42,866 nt of DNA from a virus. The stretch's first letter is position 1, and every line of letters starts with the position of its first letter. The translations under genes were made by a program, and so were the position numbers. The DNA lies in the IMG/VR virus record IMGVR_UViG_3300008108_000279, positions 1 to 42,866 of that record, one strand, 5' to 3'. The notes beneath the pieces are model-generated. The model saw nothing but the letters and a program-made list of their open reading frames with translations, did not search any database and was not told the DNA's origin. Shown in pieces: positions 7,296 through 15,931 of the stretch.

Positions 7296-7598
7296 TTAAG
7301 GGTTAAGGATCATGTAGTCTGAAACAGATATACACCCCTGGAAGTTTCCGGTTGCATCAACAACACGAATGTATCCGTCAGGACACTTATATGTTGTCTT
7401 CATGTACTCCTGAGCATCGTTAGGAGTTACGCATCCTATAACATCTCCGTTAGCGTCTTTCAGCTCAACCAACCCTGGAGGGCAGCATCCGCAGTCTTCG
7501 CAAGGATTGTGTGATTGTGGTGCAGAGGGCGTAGATCCGCAGTCGTCGCATCCAGATGCGATATACGGAGCGTACTTTGTGTGATTATCAAATGCCAT
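7296..7598 (-). CDS. Cys-rich appendage protein, 100 aa
   Basis: 100 residues with ten cysteines. The N-terminal third has CDDCGS then, after an SAPQSHN linker, CEDCGCCPPG: CxxC and CxxCxCC clusters able to bind metal or form disulfides. Two similar short units follow, LVELKDANGDVIGCVTPNDAQEYM and YIRVVDATGNFQGCISVSDYM; each has the pattern strand, D-A-x-G, G-C-(V/I)-(T/S), and they look like an internal duplication of about 40 residues. No family is recognised. It sits 11 nt from the 99-aa gene, inside the appendage cluster. Confidence 0.7.
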   Translation of the reverse strand: MAFDNHTKYAPYIASGCDDCGSTPSAPQSHNPCEDCGCCPPGLVELKDANGDVIGCVTPNDAQEYMKTTYKCPDGYIRVVDATGNFQGCISVSDYMILNP

Positions 7599-7608
7599 CT
7601 TCTACTTA

Positions 7609-7908
7609 TTAGCAGTTGCATGAACAACCACCGCAAACGCTGTGGATTTGTTCGATAATATACTGTACCTGATCCTCATTGAGGCAGCTTGACTCCGGAT
7701 GTTCCGGATCACATTCGCACTCGTTAGGCAAAGATAGTGATTTTATATATCTCTGTAAAGTTTTTATTCTTTGATTTAGGACAATAATACCAATAAACAT
7801 CTGATCGGAGTCTACGCCATGATTAATATCATTGACGTACTTAGCTCCAATCTGAGCTGCGCAACACTTGGCTACACATAGTTTGTTATTTAGGTATTGG
7901 ATATCCAT
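7609..7908 (-). CDS. Cys-rich appendage protein with CGGCSCNC tail, 99 aa
   Basis: 99 residues. N-terminal LCVAKCCAAQIG cluster, a helical middle (MFIGIIVLNQRIKTLQRYIKSLSL), then CECDPEHPESSC and a terminal CGGCSCNC. The C-terminal string resembles the NCNCNC end of the 184-aa protein at the other end of this cluster. Its ATG overlaps the collar-fibre stop by 1 nt. No family is recognised. The Cys clusters at both ends suggest it links two partners through disulfides or a bound metal; this is inference. Confidence 0.7.
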   Translation of the reverse strand: MDIQYLNNKLCVAKCCAAQIGAKYVNDINHGVDSDQMFIGIIVLNQRIKTLQRYIKSLSLPNECECDPEHPESSCLNEDQVQYIIEQIHSVCGGCSCNC

Positions 7909-8732
7909 TATGCTACTCGCATTACAAATAATACAGAATAGTATGGAGGCCTATTCTCGTGAGGTAAACCTCCACCGAATGAAGCTACAGTTACACCAGA
8001 CTGCTCTGTGCTAACAGTGATAGCTGGCTGCTCGTTGTCAATAGACAATCCAGTTGTAGCGCTAGCCACTGAAATAACAGGGGTAGAACTATCTGTGCTT
8101 CCAGTGTGGGTGTGAGCGCCATCGCCAGAGGTGGTGAATGTATGCTGATCAGGGCCATCGCTTTCTGCAAGGACTACGTTTCCTCCAGATCCGGCGTCAT
8201 CATATCCTGCATCATAGTCAACGACAACTCCATGAGAGTGTCCGCCGCCAGTGATTGTCAGAGAGTGATTGTGAGGAGCCTGTGTGCCAACGTGAGTGTG
8301 GCCAGCATCTGTAACGCTGTGGTTGTGAGCTGCCTGTGTTGCTACGTGAGTGTGACCAGGGTCTGTTACAGACGGGGTTACAACAGGAAGCTCAGGCACT
8401 GTAAGTGTTACAGTAGCAGAACCGCCAATGTTGTTTACGGTATATGTATTCCCAGATCCTACAACAAACCTATCTCTAAGGTCTGGTGTAGCTACAGCAT
8501 TTAATCCTGTGCCGTGAGTTCTTCCATCGCACATAGCGTAGTTAGCCCACACGCCAGATCCTTTGCCGGTAGTAATATCAAATGAGTTGATGTCAGAAGA
8601 TTTCTGAAGCATCAATATTGGATTGCCCTCAGCAAGAGGTCCTGCAGATTTCCATAGCTTATTATACAAGTCTTCGATTCGATTCAGTCGACTTGATAAT
8701 TCTTTGCAGTCGCAACATCCTTCTTTGCACAT
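7908..8732 (-). CDS. His-rich tail-collar fibre, probable receptor-binding protein
   Basis: 274 residues from ATG 8732, which follows the collagen gene stop by 1 nt; a longer start at 8768 would overlap that gene and is less likely. N-terminus MCKEGCCDCKEL is a Cys cluster followed by a short coiled coil (SRLNRIEDLYNKLW). Next comes a phage tail-collar domain: WANYAMCDGR, TPDLRDRFVVGSG and GGSATVTLTVPELP. The middle is rich in HxH (GHTHVATQAAHNHS twice as an 18-residue tandem repeat, then GGGHSHG and GAHTHTG), comparable to the metal-binding HxH segments of trimeric short tail fibres. The end NRPPYYSVLFVMRVA is the classic C-terminal strand of this family. It probably contacts the host surface. 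Confidence 0.85.
   Translation of the reverse strand: MCKEGCCDCKELSSRLNRIEDLYNKLWKSAGPLAEGNPILMLQKSSDINSFDITTGKGSGVWANYAMCDGRTHGTGLNAVATPDLRDRFVVGSGNTYTVNNIGGSATVTLTVPELPVVTPSVTDPGHTHVATQAAHNHSVTDAGHTHVGTQAPHNHSLTITGGGHSHGVVVDYDAGYDDAGSGGNVVLAESDGPDQHTFTTSGDGAHTHTGSTDSSTPVISVASATTGLSIDNEQPAITVSTEQSGVTVASFGGGLPHENRPPYYSVLFVMRVA
8262..8369 (-). repeat. 54-bp tandem repeat encoding VTDxGHTHVxTQAxHNHS twice
   Basis: Two adjacent in-frame 54-bp copies (8316-8369 and 8262-8315, read on the minus strand) encode 18-residue units differing at three positions. Each unit contributes one HTH and one HNH, placing His pairs at regular spacing in a trimeric shaft. Copy number could vary by slippage and alter shaft length. 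Confidence 0.85.
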
Positions 8733-8733
8733 G

Positions 8734-9240
8734 TTATTGTAGCTTAAGTGTAACTGACGCAACAGCAACTTCTGTAGCGTTTCCAGACAAAGTTCCCCTA
8801 ACCTGTACTTTCCAAACTGCAGGAGTTGTTGGCTCTGTGAATGAAGCCATTGTAAGCTGAACTATGTTCAAGTCTGAGTTTGATGTGATGCCAGAAAATG
8901 ACCCTATGAGTTGGTTGTTTGTCTCGTCGTAAACCCTAACGTCACATGATCCTCCAGCGGCAAGACACCATATATTAACCCATATATCAACAACATCACT
9001 GTTAGTATTATTACTTCCAGGATATACTATAGCGCCAACGTCAGCCATTGTAGTGGACGTCCTTACTAAGTATGGAGCTGAAGATGAAGCATAAGAATAT
9101 GAAAACCAATCAGCAGGCCCAGCCTCACCACGTGGTCCAGTAGGTCCGGCAGCACCGGCAGCACCAGCAGGGCCGCGTTCGCCTTTAGGTCCCATAGGAC
9201 CGCGTTCGCCTTTATTGCAGCAACATCCGTTGTTAGACAT
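8734..9240 (-). CDS. collagen-like fibre protein
   Basis: 168 residues. A short Cys cluster at the N-terminus (GCCCNK) is followed at about residues 11-42 by about ten G-x-y triplets (GERGPMGPKGERG, then GAAGAAGPTGPRGEAG), a collagen-like trimeric stalk. The remaining 125 residues form a beta-rich domain (VDIWVNIWCLAAGGSCDVRVYDETNNQLIG) ending in AVASVTLKLQ, typical of a jelly-roll or lectin-like fibre head. It lies between the 184-aa gene (1-nt overlap) and the collar fibre, so it is likely part of the same appendage. The Cys cluster at the start of the stalk could staple the three chains or dock the fibre onto a neighbour. Confidence 0.8.
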   Translation of the reverse strand: MSNNGCCCNKGERGPMGPKGERGPAGAAGAAGPTGPRGEAGPADWFSYSYASSSAPYLVRTSTTMADVGAIVYPGSNNTNSDVVDIWVNIWCLAAGGSCDVRVYDETNNQLIGSFSGITSNSDLNIVQLTMASFTEPTTPAVWKVQVRGTLSGNATEVAVASVTLKLQ

Positions 9241-9794
9241 TAGCAGTTACAGTTACAGTTTAATTTAATTAAGTCAACCATGTCTGATGCAGAGTTAATG
9301 TCTCCGCATTCGTTAGCATACTTAACAAGGTCAAGCAACACAGAAAGCTTCGCAAACTTGCGAGACTTCTCGTTCTTGAATATATTGTCAAGGCTAACGC
9401 AGTTTATCGTTGCAGACATCTTGTCTATGCAGCACTCGATGTCTTTGATAAATACTTCGTAAGTATATGTCTCAGCCTCTACGCTTTCGTTGTTAACGTT
9501 TACGCCAGATACAACATAGCGGATTTTGTATTTGCCTGACTCTATCTTTGTCATGTTCAAATCATGAGGCATGACTTGGTATGGAGAGTTTGGCATTGAC
9601 CCTGTTGCATCTATCATTATCTCAGTCGTTGCATCCGGAGTTGTTATGTATAACACTGCCGAGTGTACGTTCTGCTTTGGCATAGTTTGCACACCATACC
9701 CTGTAGTATTTGACGAACTCCAGTTTGGAGTTACGTCTTCTACAGTGAATGATCCTACGTGCTCTTTTACCTTGATTATTGGGACGAGATACAT
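9240..9794 (-). CDS. appendage base/adaptor protein ending in CNCNC, 184 aa
   Basis: 184 residues. The first ~110 residues are beta-rich (MYLVPIIKVKEHVGSFTVEDVTPNW, AVLYITTPDATTEIMID, GKYKIRYVVSGVNV, ETYTYEVFIKDIE), resembling an immunoglobulin-like virion domain. The last ~60 are helical (FKNEKSRKFAKLSVLLDLVKYANE) and end LIKLNCNCNC. It begins the appendage transcription unit: a TACATTTG box ends 4 nt before the ATG. The regular Cys tail next to a collagen fibre with an N-terminal CCC suggests it anchors the fibres, which is inference. No family is recognised. Confidence 0.7.
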   Translation of the reverse strand: MYLVPIIKVKEHVGSFTVEDVTPNWSSSNTTGYGVQTMPKQNVHSAVLYITTPDATTEIMIDATGSMPNSPYQVMPHDLNMTKIESGKYKIRYVVSGVNVNNESVEAETYTYEVFIKDIECCIDKMSATINCVSLDNIFKNEKSRKFAKLSVLLDLVKYANECGDINSASDMVDLIKLNCNCNC

Positions 9795-9798
9795 AATA

Positions 9799-9806
9799 CA
9801 AATGTA
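9799..9806 (-). promoter_or_regulatory. TAnnTTTG box before the appendage operon
   Basis: On the minus strand TACATTTG is followed by 4 nt and then the ATG of the 184-aa gene. No clear TTG is seen 17-23 bp upstream. The fixed 4-nt distance to the ATG, shared with boxes at 20174, 27797, 31670 and 42813, supports a real promoter giving a leaderless or nearly leaderless mRNA. Confidence 0.6.
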
Positions 9807-9838
9807 GTTAATTTTCCTGTCTTAACGATGGAATCTGT

Positions 9839-12800
9839 TTATTTTTTTTGAGCCTGATCCAACTGTGCCTGCATCATATCTAGTTCAGCCTTAGCTGCCT
9901 TCGGAGTGTATCCGTACATTTCGTATAGCCTTGGCGTTGACAGTATGAACATAGCTTTACCAAACTCCTGACCTTTATCATACGAAGACTTAAGAACTTT
10001 TGCCCTTGTCTCGTTGTTGTTATTGTCAAAGTTACCCCTTAAGATATAGCTTTCTGTGAGGGCTCTTCTTGTTTTCCCTACATAGATCTGATATCTTTCG
10101 TATTCATCAGGAGCAAGATCGATACTTTCTTTCTTAACTGTTATACTCCTAGAAGGAGGAGAAGGAAGTACGTCTTTATCTAATGTGCTCTGATACAATT
10201 CCCAAACTTTATATGTTGCCTTTGATGCATCCACAGTCTTAGCTTTGGTTGCATTCAGGAAGTACCACGCATACTTGTTGGTTCCAACAGGAGACGCTGG
10301 TTGCTTGTCACCCCATATGTTAACCCTTGACGGTATCTCGTCTCCCATAAACAACCTAGACTTAAAGGTAAGCTTAAGTGATTCTCCGAGATTTTCTGTA
10401 GCGCTTGTGTTTGCCAAGTACTTGTCAGTAGCTTTTGATAAGGTAGCTAATGTGTTAGAGTATATAGCAGATGACACCGCCGTGGTGGTGGCCTGCATGT
10501 ATCTGTTGAAAGACTTCTCGCTGCTGCCATCCATAACAACCTTCATAACCTCAAATGCGCCCTTCATAAACGACTGAGACATAACTGTTTTCATGGCAGG
10601 CATACCTACAACCTTAGTCATCTCAACAAGTATGCTCATGTCCTGGATCTCTTTCTTGGATTTCTCAGAATACACAAGAGCTTGAGTTCCTATAGCCAGA
10701 CCTAACACACCAAGCTTGTCATAGTTAATCCACACGTCAAGACTTGGGTCTCTTTCTTTCTCAGGATTGTATTTACCCATTAGCATATCCATCAACATAG
10801 ACATGTTCATAGATCGCTGAGGAGGCGCTTCTCCTGAGTAGGACATAGATTTAATCTTTTCGTCTTGATCGTCTCCTGTCAATCCTCCAGCTTCAGCCAA
10901 AGCTTTAACGATTATAGATATAGCCATAGCAGCGCCAGCTTTAGCCATGCTCTTCTCGAACTCACCTATATGCTCTTGCATTCTAGCTGTCTCTCCTTTT
11001 TTCCTGGCCTTATTTGCATTAGCTAAAGACACCATGCCTTGAGCTAATGAGTAGTGAGGTGACACATATCCAAGGGTATCCCACAATAAGTTAAGAGGAG
11101 TCTTAACGAATGGCACAACGGCTGTCTTCATGATGTGCATAACGCCAGCAACATGATATCCAAATGCACCCTTCTCGTTTGCAAATTTATCGATGTAGCT
11201 GCTTGCCGAGTTTATGAACTCAGCGGCAATGTTCTCATCTTGATAGGTAACCTTTAGGCCGAAGTCTTTAGCTATCTTAGCTGACTCCTCATCCGGGTCA
11301 AGTACAAACGCTGTCAGGTCCGCATCCTTCAATCCCTTCCTTCTTCCGATCTCTTCAAGTTTACCAAACTCGGCAAGCTTCTTAAATGGAACATCGCCAA
11401 GAGCCAACAGTCGAGCCGCAACATCTGCGGTGATTCCGAATGTAGCTTCAAAGAATGTAGACAACCTAGACTCAAAGTCTTTGTGCTGCATAGCTGTAGC
11501 GATCTTGCCTGTAAGTTCTTTGGCTGATCTATTCCAGTTAAGCGAATGCTTAGAGTCTAACGTAGATACACTCTCAGGCGTTGTGCCTTTTGCTATGATA
11601 TCTCCAAGCGCATCCATTATAACCTTGTTCTTTTTGTTGAACACGGCAGATACCTGAGGTCCAAGCATTACTCTCCTAGCTTGCTTCTCGCCTGTTATTA
11701 CCTCTGCAGACTTTGTCAGAACATAGTCAAGCATAGAAGCTCCAGCAACAGACGCTAACCTAAATGGAACGGTAACTATGTTACTGAATACGTTCACAAT
11801 AAATGACTGAGCTGTTAATAACTTTAACTGCATCAGCGTAGCGAACGTCTTGTAGAAGTTCTTAGGGTCTGAGTAGTATACGGCCAACGTATTGTTAGCC
11901 TGAGCTGCTTGCTGTTGCGCTTTGTTAACAGCAATGAATGCAGCCACCATTTGCTTTTGATAGCTGGATGCTTGAGCTGCAGTCATAGGTGTGCCGCTTG
12001 CTGTGGCAGCATCCTTAGCATCGTTGTATTCTTTGATTGTTGTACGCAATGCAGCCTGAGCTTCATCGTACAGCTTGGTCTTTTCTACCAGGTCTTTGAT
12101 CTGTCCCTTTACTGTGTCGTTGATGTTTTGAGACACAAGCAAGTTCTTGTATTCAGACTTCAGGAACGCGGTGGTAATGCTCTGCCCTTGATCTAATCTG
12201 TCGTTGATTGCCTTTGTCAGTGCGTCAACACCTTGTGCGTCTAAATCTGTAAGCAATGAGGATACAATAGACTTAGTCTTATTGGTATCGTTAGCTTCTT
12301 CTATGGCATCGATTACATCTCTCAACAAAGGAACCTGCCTGTCGATGATCTTGTCTATCTGGTCGCGCATCTTTTCTTCTACCATCATGGTAGTTCCTTC
12401 TACGCTCTTGCCAAACACGCGCTTAAATAATTCACCGGCAATCTTTGCAGTCTGCCCGGCTTTGCGTGCCATGGCTGATCCTTCCTCTACTACCGCCTGA
12501 AGCTTTTTGTATATGCCAGCCTTAACGTTTGCGTCCTGTTCTGACTCAGCCTTCTTAAGCAGGTTGTCTGTTATAGCGGCCAAGATAGATGCCCTTGTAG
12601 GATCTGTGATGTCTTTGTTTTGAGAAGACGTCATGGTGTCTATCAAGGCATCAAGCTCTCCTGCCTGATCATGGAAGTCTACGATGAACTTAGCTTCTTC
12701 CCATGAAGCATTAATGTTGCGAACAACATATCCAAAGCCCTGCTCTTCTGCAGCCTTCTTGATTTCGTCACTTACGTTTGGAGAATCTTGGAATCTTGTT

Positions 12801-15800
12801 CCAACCTTTTCCTTACGCTTAGTTCGCTCAGCTTCCATCACAAGCCTATCGTACTCGCCAGATATGATACTTTCTATCTCCTGGTCAGTGATAAGGTTGT
12901 TAGACATAAGCCTTGTGTACCTTGGTGTGCTCTTGATGAAAGACATCGTCTGCTTAAGCGCAGCATCTACAGATACTCCTGCAGCATACGCCTTCTTGGT
13001 CATTGTAGCAGCAAGGTCCATCAACGCATCTACGTCAAGCATGCTGTTCTTAGCTACAGTCATGCCCTCTGGTGTCTTGGTCTTTAATCCAAGCTGCTCA
13101 AGCTTAGTGTTGATAGCTTGCTTAGCAGAAGCGAATGCGCTATCTACTGCAGTATTAAACTCTTCTATGCCTAATGCTCTTGCCTTGCTAGAAGACTCTG
13201 ACAACATAGTCCTTAACTCTTTAGCTTGGTTCTCATCTATAGAACCGTAATCAAGAGCGTTGTTGATATCTTCGATGATAGCAGCAGCCTTAGCGTTTAC
13301 AGCGCCAGGGATCTTGATATCTTTAATCTTATCTACAGAAGAAAGTATCTCGTTGTATTCTTTGATACTAACAGTTGGTTTAGGTCCACGCTCGCCTAAT
13401 GATTCCTGCATTAAAGCTGCGGCCTCATTCCTTATGGCTTTGCTGGTGCCCTTAACCATTTCTTTTATGTCTGAGTCTGTGATAGGCTCTTCATATATCG
13501 CATGGTTAGATGCGATCTGATACCTGTCTCCGAAGTCACCTTTCTCAGAGAAGAAGTCCATCACCTTTTTAGCAAGTGATGTTGTCTTGTTTAGCTTCTT
13601 AATGTTGGCAGCTTCAGGATGTTCGATCTTCTTAAATCCTTTCTTGCTTTCATTAGCCTTGAAGCTGTTAGCATCTTCTTGTGTTGGCTTCAATGGAACC
13701 AGAGCGTCTGCCCTAAACTCAGGCAACGACACCTTCTCTCCTACTCTGCTGTAATTCCACTCTCCTACGGCCATAAGGTATCCATCTGCCTTTGCAGCTT
13801 CTGCAACTTTCCTTGATATCGCCTCTGACCTGAATGGAGTATTGCTTGGCGTTGAGCTTTCTGCTTTAGTCCTGTATCCGTTTGGATCTGTATCCATTGG
13901 ATATACCTTATCTTTAGGTACACGAACTACATACTTATCACCTCCTACCATAGTCTCTCCATCAGTAGGTTTTGTGTAGTAAGATGCAACGCCGTATTGC
14001 AATCCTTTCTCTTCTCGAGCAGTACGAGTTGAATAGAACTTCCTAGAGTCGATGCCTTTAAGCACTGACTTTTTATCTGCGCTAGATACGTGGAAGAATA
14101 TATAGTCGCCCTTATCCTCTGTAAGGCCATGGCTGTAATAGGTGTCCTTAAGCAAGTCGCCCTTAGTTCCCCTCTTAGCCTTAGACTCCTGCATTGACGA
14201 TACCCACTCAGGCAAAAGACCTATCTTCTGCTCTGCGAATGGCCTGTCTTTCATAGGTACAGACTTAATGGAGCCATCTTCGTTTCTCATGTGAGGACCG
14301 AAGTTAACCCAAGAGTTCTGACCCCTTGTCTCTGTGGTCATAGCTCTTGCAGCTAATGGGCTGTACATACGAACGTGAACATCCCATGCATTCTCTTCTC
14401 CGATAGGACCAAAAGAGTTACCCCTTTCGCCATGGCCGAATGCATCATGAACAAAACGGAACACGTCATTAATCAACAAACTCTTGCCGTTAATATCTTT
14501 GCGTCCGCTATCTCTTAACAATGGGTTGTCGTTACGCTGCTGATCTGTTATCTTGTTTTGACCAAAGTCTTTTTCAGTAGACAGTACAAACAAATGCTTG
14601 TTGTTTCTTAAATCGTCAAGCATCCCTTGACTGTTGGCGTATGGCTCTCCCTCTCCTTCGTATATCTCTACAGCATACCCAGCCTTTGTAAGTTCATCGA
14701 ACTGATCAATAGTCTCAGTAGCCATAGCCTGATAAGCCGCCTTCACCTGAGGATCGTTTGGCGTATTCTGCATCTGTTCAAATGCATCAGCCCTACGCTT
14801 AGCTTCTTCAGTATCTACTGTAGTTATCTTTTCTCCTGGGCCTGTTGTTATACCCTTGCGATTTTTGTATAACTCAGACACCCTGGCAATGTCTTCTACC
14901 GGCTCAGAGAACAATCTCCTTCCGGCAGACTCTTGCATGCTAGGAGCATTTATAATAATAGGCTTAACGGAAAGTCCAGATGTAGGATATACTTTAAGCC
15001 TATTGCCGCCCTCGCCTTTTGTTATCTTTTGGCCATCTTCTGTTTCGAAAGAATCATATACGCTTCCCCTATCCTGAAGAGCATTAACGACAATTTTAGC
15101 TCCCTTAGATACAGCAGGAACTATAGCTTTAGGATATGCCTCATGCTCTTTTCTAGGGTCCGTATCAATAGCCTTAAAGTAATTACCGTCCTTGTCTGGG
15201 GTAACATCAACCTCTATGACAGCATAAGCAAGATCGGTCTCCTTGTCTTTAGCAAGAAGCGGCTCTTGAAGCATATTTGATATTGACTGCGTCAGGTTTG
15301 TTGCTGATAACTTGTAATCTTTTTTGCCCTGTTGCTTATATCCCTCGTTCATGATGCCAACAGAAAAGAAATCGCCAAGCGCCTGATGGGCCTTCGGTGA
15401 TAATGTTTCAATTATGCCTGATATAAATTCTTTAACAAAAAACTTCCTATCTGCAAAGTCTGAGTTTTCTGGAGATAATTTATCTTTAATCTTATTGGCT
15501 ATATCTTCTGCAGTCATAGACTTTGATAAGCCCTTCACATTTAACGATACAGTTTTCTCAACTATCGTTCCGTCTTCTTTCTTAATTTTAGTAACAGAAC
15601 TTGCCTTAGCTGCATTTATCAATGCATTCTTTACATCGGGCTTTTTAAGGCCAAACTTCTTATCTGATAGTTTATTTAAAAACATATCGACAACACCTAT
15701 TGCTGCTGTAGTATTAGATAAAAGCTTGTCTTCTTTTACTGAGGTAAGCACCATTAAAGCTTTACCGTTATTAGCCTTAGCTGATTCGTTAAGTCTATTA

Positions 15801-15931
15801 ACAAGAACCGCTGCGCCTTTAGATGTGCTAGCCCAAACCCTTGACAAGTCATGGAAGTTAATAGGATACCATATGCCACCCTTGCCTTCAATTAATGTCA
15901 CGCCATCTTTTATTATTAGGCCAGAGAACAT
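9839..15931 (-). CDS. giant internal/ejected polyvalent virion protein, 2030 aa
   Basis: Multi-domain protein of the polyvalent type found in phage particles. It starts with a small domain ([22 protein letters not shown]). At about 400-570 is a domain seen in other phage giant proteins, with DVFRFVHDAFGHGERG near 490 and QNSWVNFGPH. At about 594-747 is a possible ADP-ribosyltransferase-like region (GDYIFFHVSSADK, KFYSTRTAREEKGLQYGVASYY, ending ADALVPLKP), assigned by pattern only. Long helical/coiled-coil stretches cover about 830-1360. A hydrophobic segment (FIVNVFSNIVTVPFRLASVAGA) lies near 1370, and a region resembling LPD38-type ejection domains (VVPFVKTPLNLLWDTL; SLDVWINYDKLGVLGLAIG) lies near 1590-1755. 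It probably enters the host with DNA. I find no N4-like RNA polymerase motifs. It overlaps the 1417-aa gene by 16 nt. Confidence 0.85.
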   Translation of the reverse strand: MFSGLIIKDGVTLIEGKGGIWYPINFHDLSRVWASTSKGAAVLVNRLNESAKANNGKALMVLTSVKEDKLLSNTTAAIGVVDMFLNKLSDKKFGLKKPDVKNALINAAKASSVTKIKKEDGTIVEKTVSLNVKGLSKSMTAEDIANKIKDKLSPENSDFADRKFFVKEFISGIIETLSPKAHQALGDFFSVGIMNEGYKQQGKKDYKLSATNLTQSISNMLQEPLLAKDKETDLAYAVIEVDVTPDKDGNYFKAIDTDPRKEHEAYPKAIVPAVSKGAKIVVNALQDRGSVYDSFETEDGQKITKGEGGNRLKVYPTSGLSVKPIIINAPSMQESAGRRLFSEPVEDIARVSELYKNRKGITTGPGEKITTVDTEEAKRRADAFEQMQNTPNDPQVKAAYQAMATETIDQFDELTKAGYAVEIYEGEGEPYANSQGMLDDLRNNKHLFVLSTEKDFGQNKITDQQRNDNPLLRDSGRKDINGKSLLINDVFRFVHDAFGHGERGNSFGPIGEENAWDVHVRMYSPLAARAMTTETRGQNSWVNFGPHMRNEDGSIKSVPMKDRPFAEQKIGLLPEWVSSMQESKAKRGTKGDLLKDTYYSHGLTEDKGDYIFFHVSSADKKSVLKGIDSRKFYSTRTAREEKGLQYGVASYYTKPTDGETMVGGDKYVVRVPKDKVYPMDTDPNGYRTKAESSTPSNTPFRSEAISRKVAEAAKADGYLMAVGEWNYSRVGEKVSLPEFRADALVPLKPTQEDANSFKANESKKGFKKIEHPEAANIKKLNKTTSLAKKVMDFFSEKGDFGDRYQIASNHAIYEEPITDSDIKEMVKGTSKAIRNEAAALMQESLGERGPKPTVSIKEYNEILSSVDKIKDIKIPGAVNAKAAAIIEDINNALDYGSIDENQAKELRTMLSESSSKARALGIEEFNTAVDSAFASAKQAINTKLEQLGLKTKTPEGMTVAKNSMLDVDALMDLAATMTKKAYAAGVSVDAALKQTMSFIKSTPRYTRLMSNNLITDQEIESIISGEYDRLVMEAERTKRKEKVGTRFQDSPNVSDEIKKAAEEQGFGYVVRNINASWEEAKFIVDFHDQAGELDALIDTMTSSQNKDITDPTRASILAAITDNLLKKAESEQDANVKAGIYKKLQAVVEEGSAMARKAGQTAKIAGELFKRVFGKSVEGTTMMVEEKMRDQIDKIIDRQVPLLRDVIDAIEEANDTNKTKSIVSSLLTDLDAQGVDALTKAINDRLDQGQSITTAFLKSEYKNLLVSQNINDTVKGQIKDLVEKTKLYDEAQAALRTTIKEYNDAKDAATASGTPMTAAQASSYQKQMVAAFIAVNKAQQQAAQANNTLAVYYSDPKNFYKTFATLMQLKLLTAQSFIVNVFSNIVTVPFRLASVAGASMLDYVLTKSAEVITGEKQARRVMLGPQVSAVFNKKNKVIMDALGDIIAKGTTPESVSTLDSKHSLNWNRSAKELTGKIATAMQHKDFESRLSTFFEATFGITADVAARLLALGDVPFKKLAEFGKLEEIGRRKGLKDADLTAFVLDPDEESAKIAKDFGLKVTYQDENIAAEFINSASSYIDKFANEKGAFGYHVAGVMHIMKTAVVPFVKTPLNLLWDTLGYVSPHYSLAQGMVSLANANKARKKGETARMQEHIGEFEKSMAKAGAAMAISIIVKALAEAGGLTGDDQDEKIKSMSYSGEAPPQRSMNMSMLMDMLMGKYNPEKERDPSLDVWINYDKLGVLGLAIGTQALVYSEKSKKEIQDMSILVEMTKVVGMPAMKTVMSQSFMKGAFEVMKVVMDGSSEKSFNRYMQATTTAVSSAIYSNTLATLSKATDKYLANTSATENLGESLKLTFKSRLFMGDEIPSRVNIWGDKQPASPVGTNKYAWYFLNATKAKTVDASKATYKVWELYQSTLDKDVLPSPPSRSITVKKESIDLAPDEYERYQIYVGKTRRALTESYILRGNFDNNNNETRAKVLKSSYDKGQEFGKAMFILSTPRLYEMYGYTPKAAKAELDMMQAQLDQAQKK

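Noticed and set aside
9839-15931. N4-type virion RNA polymerase in the giant protein
   Set aside because: Size fits, but I see none of the polymerase A, B and C motifs; the recognisable parts match polyvalent ejection proteins instead.
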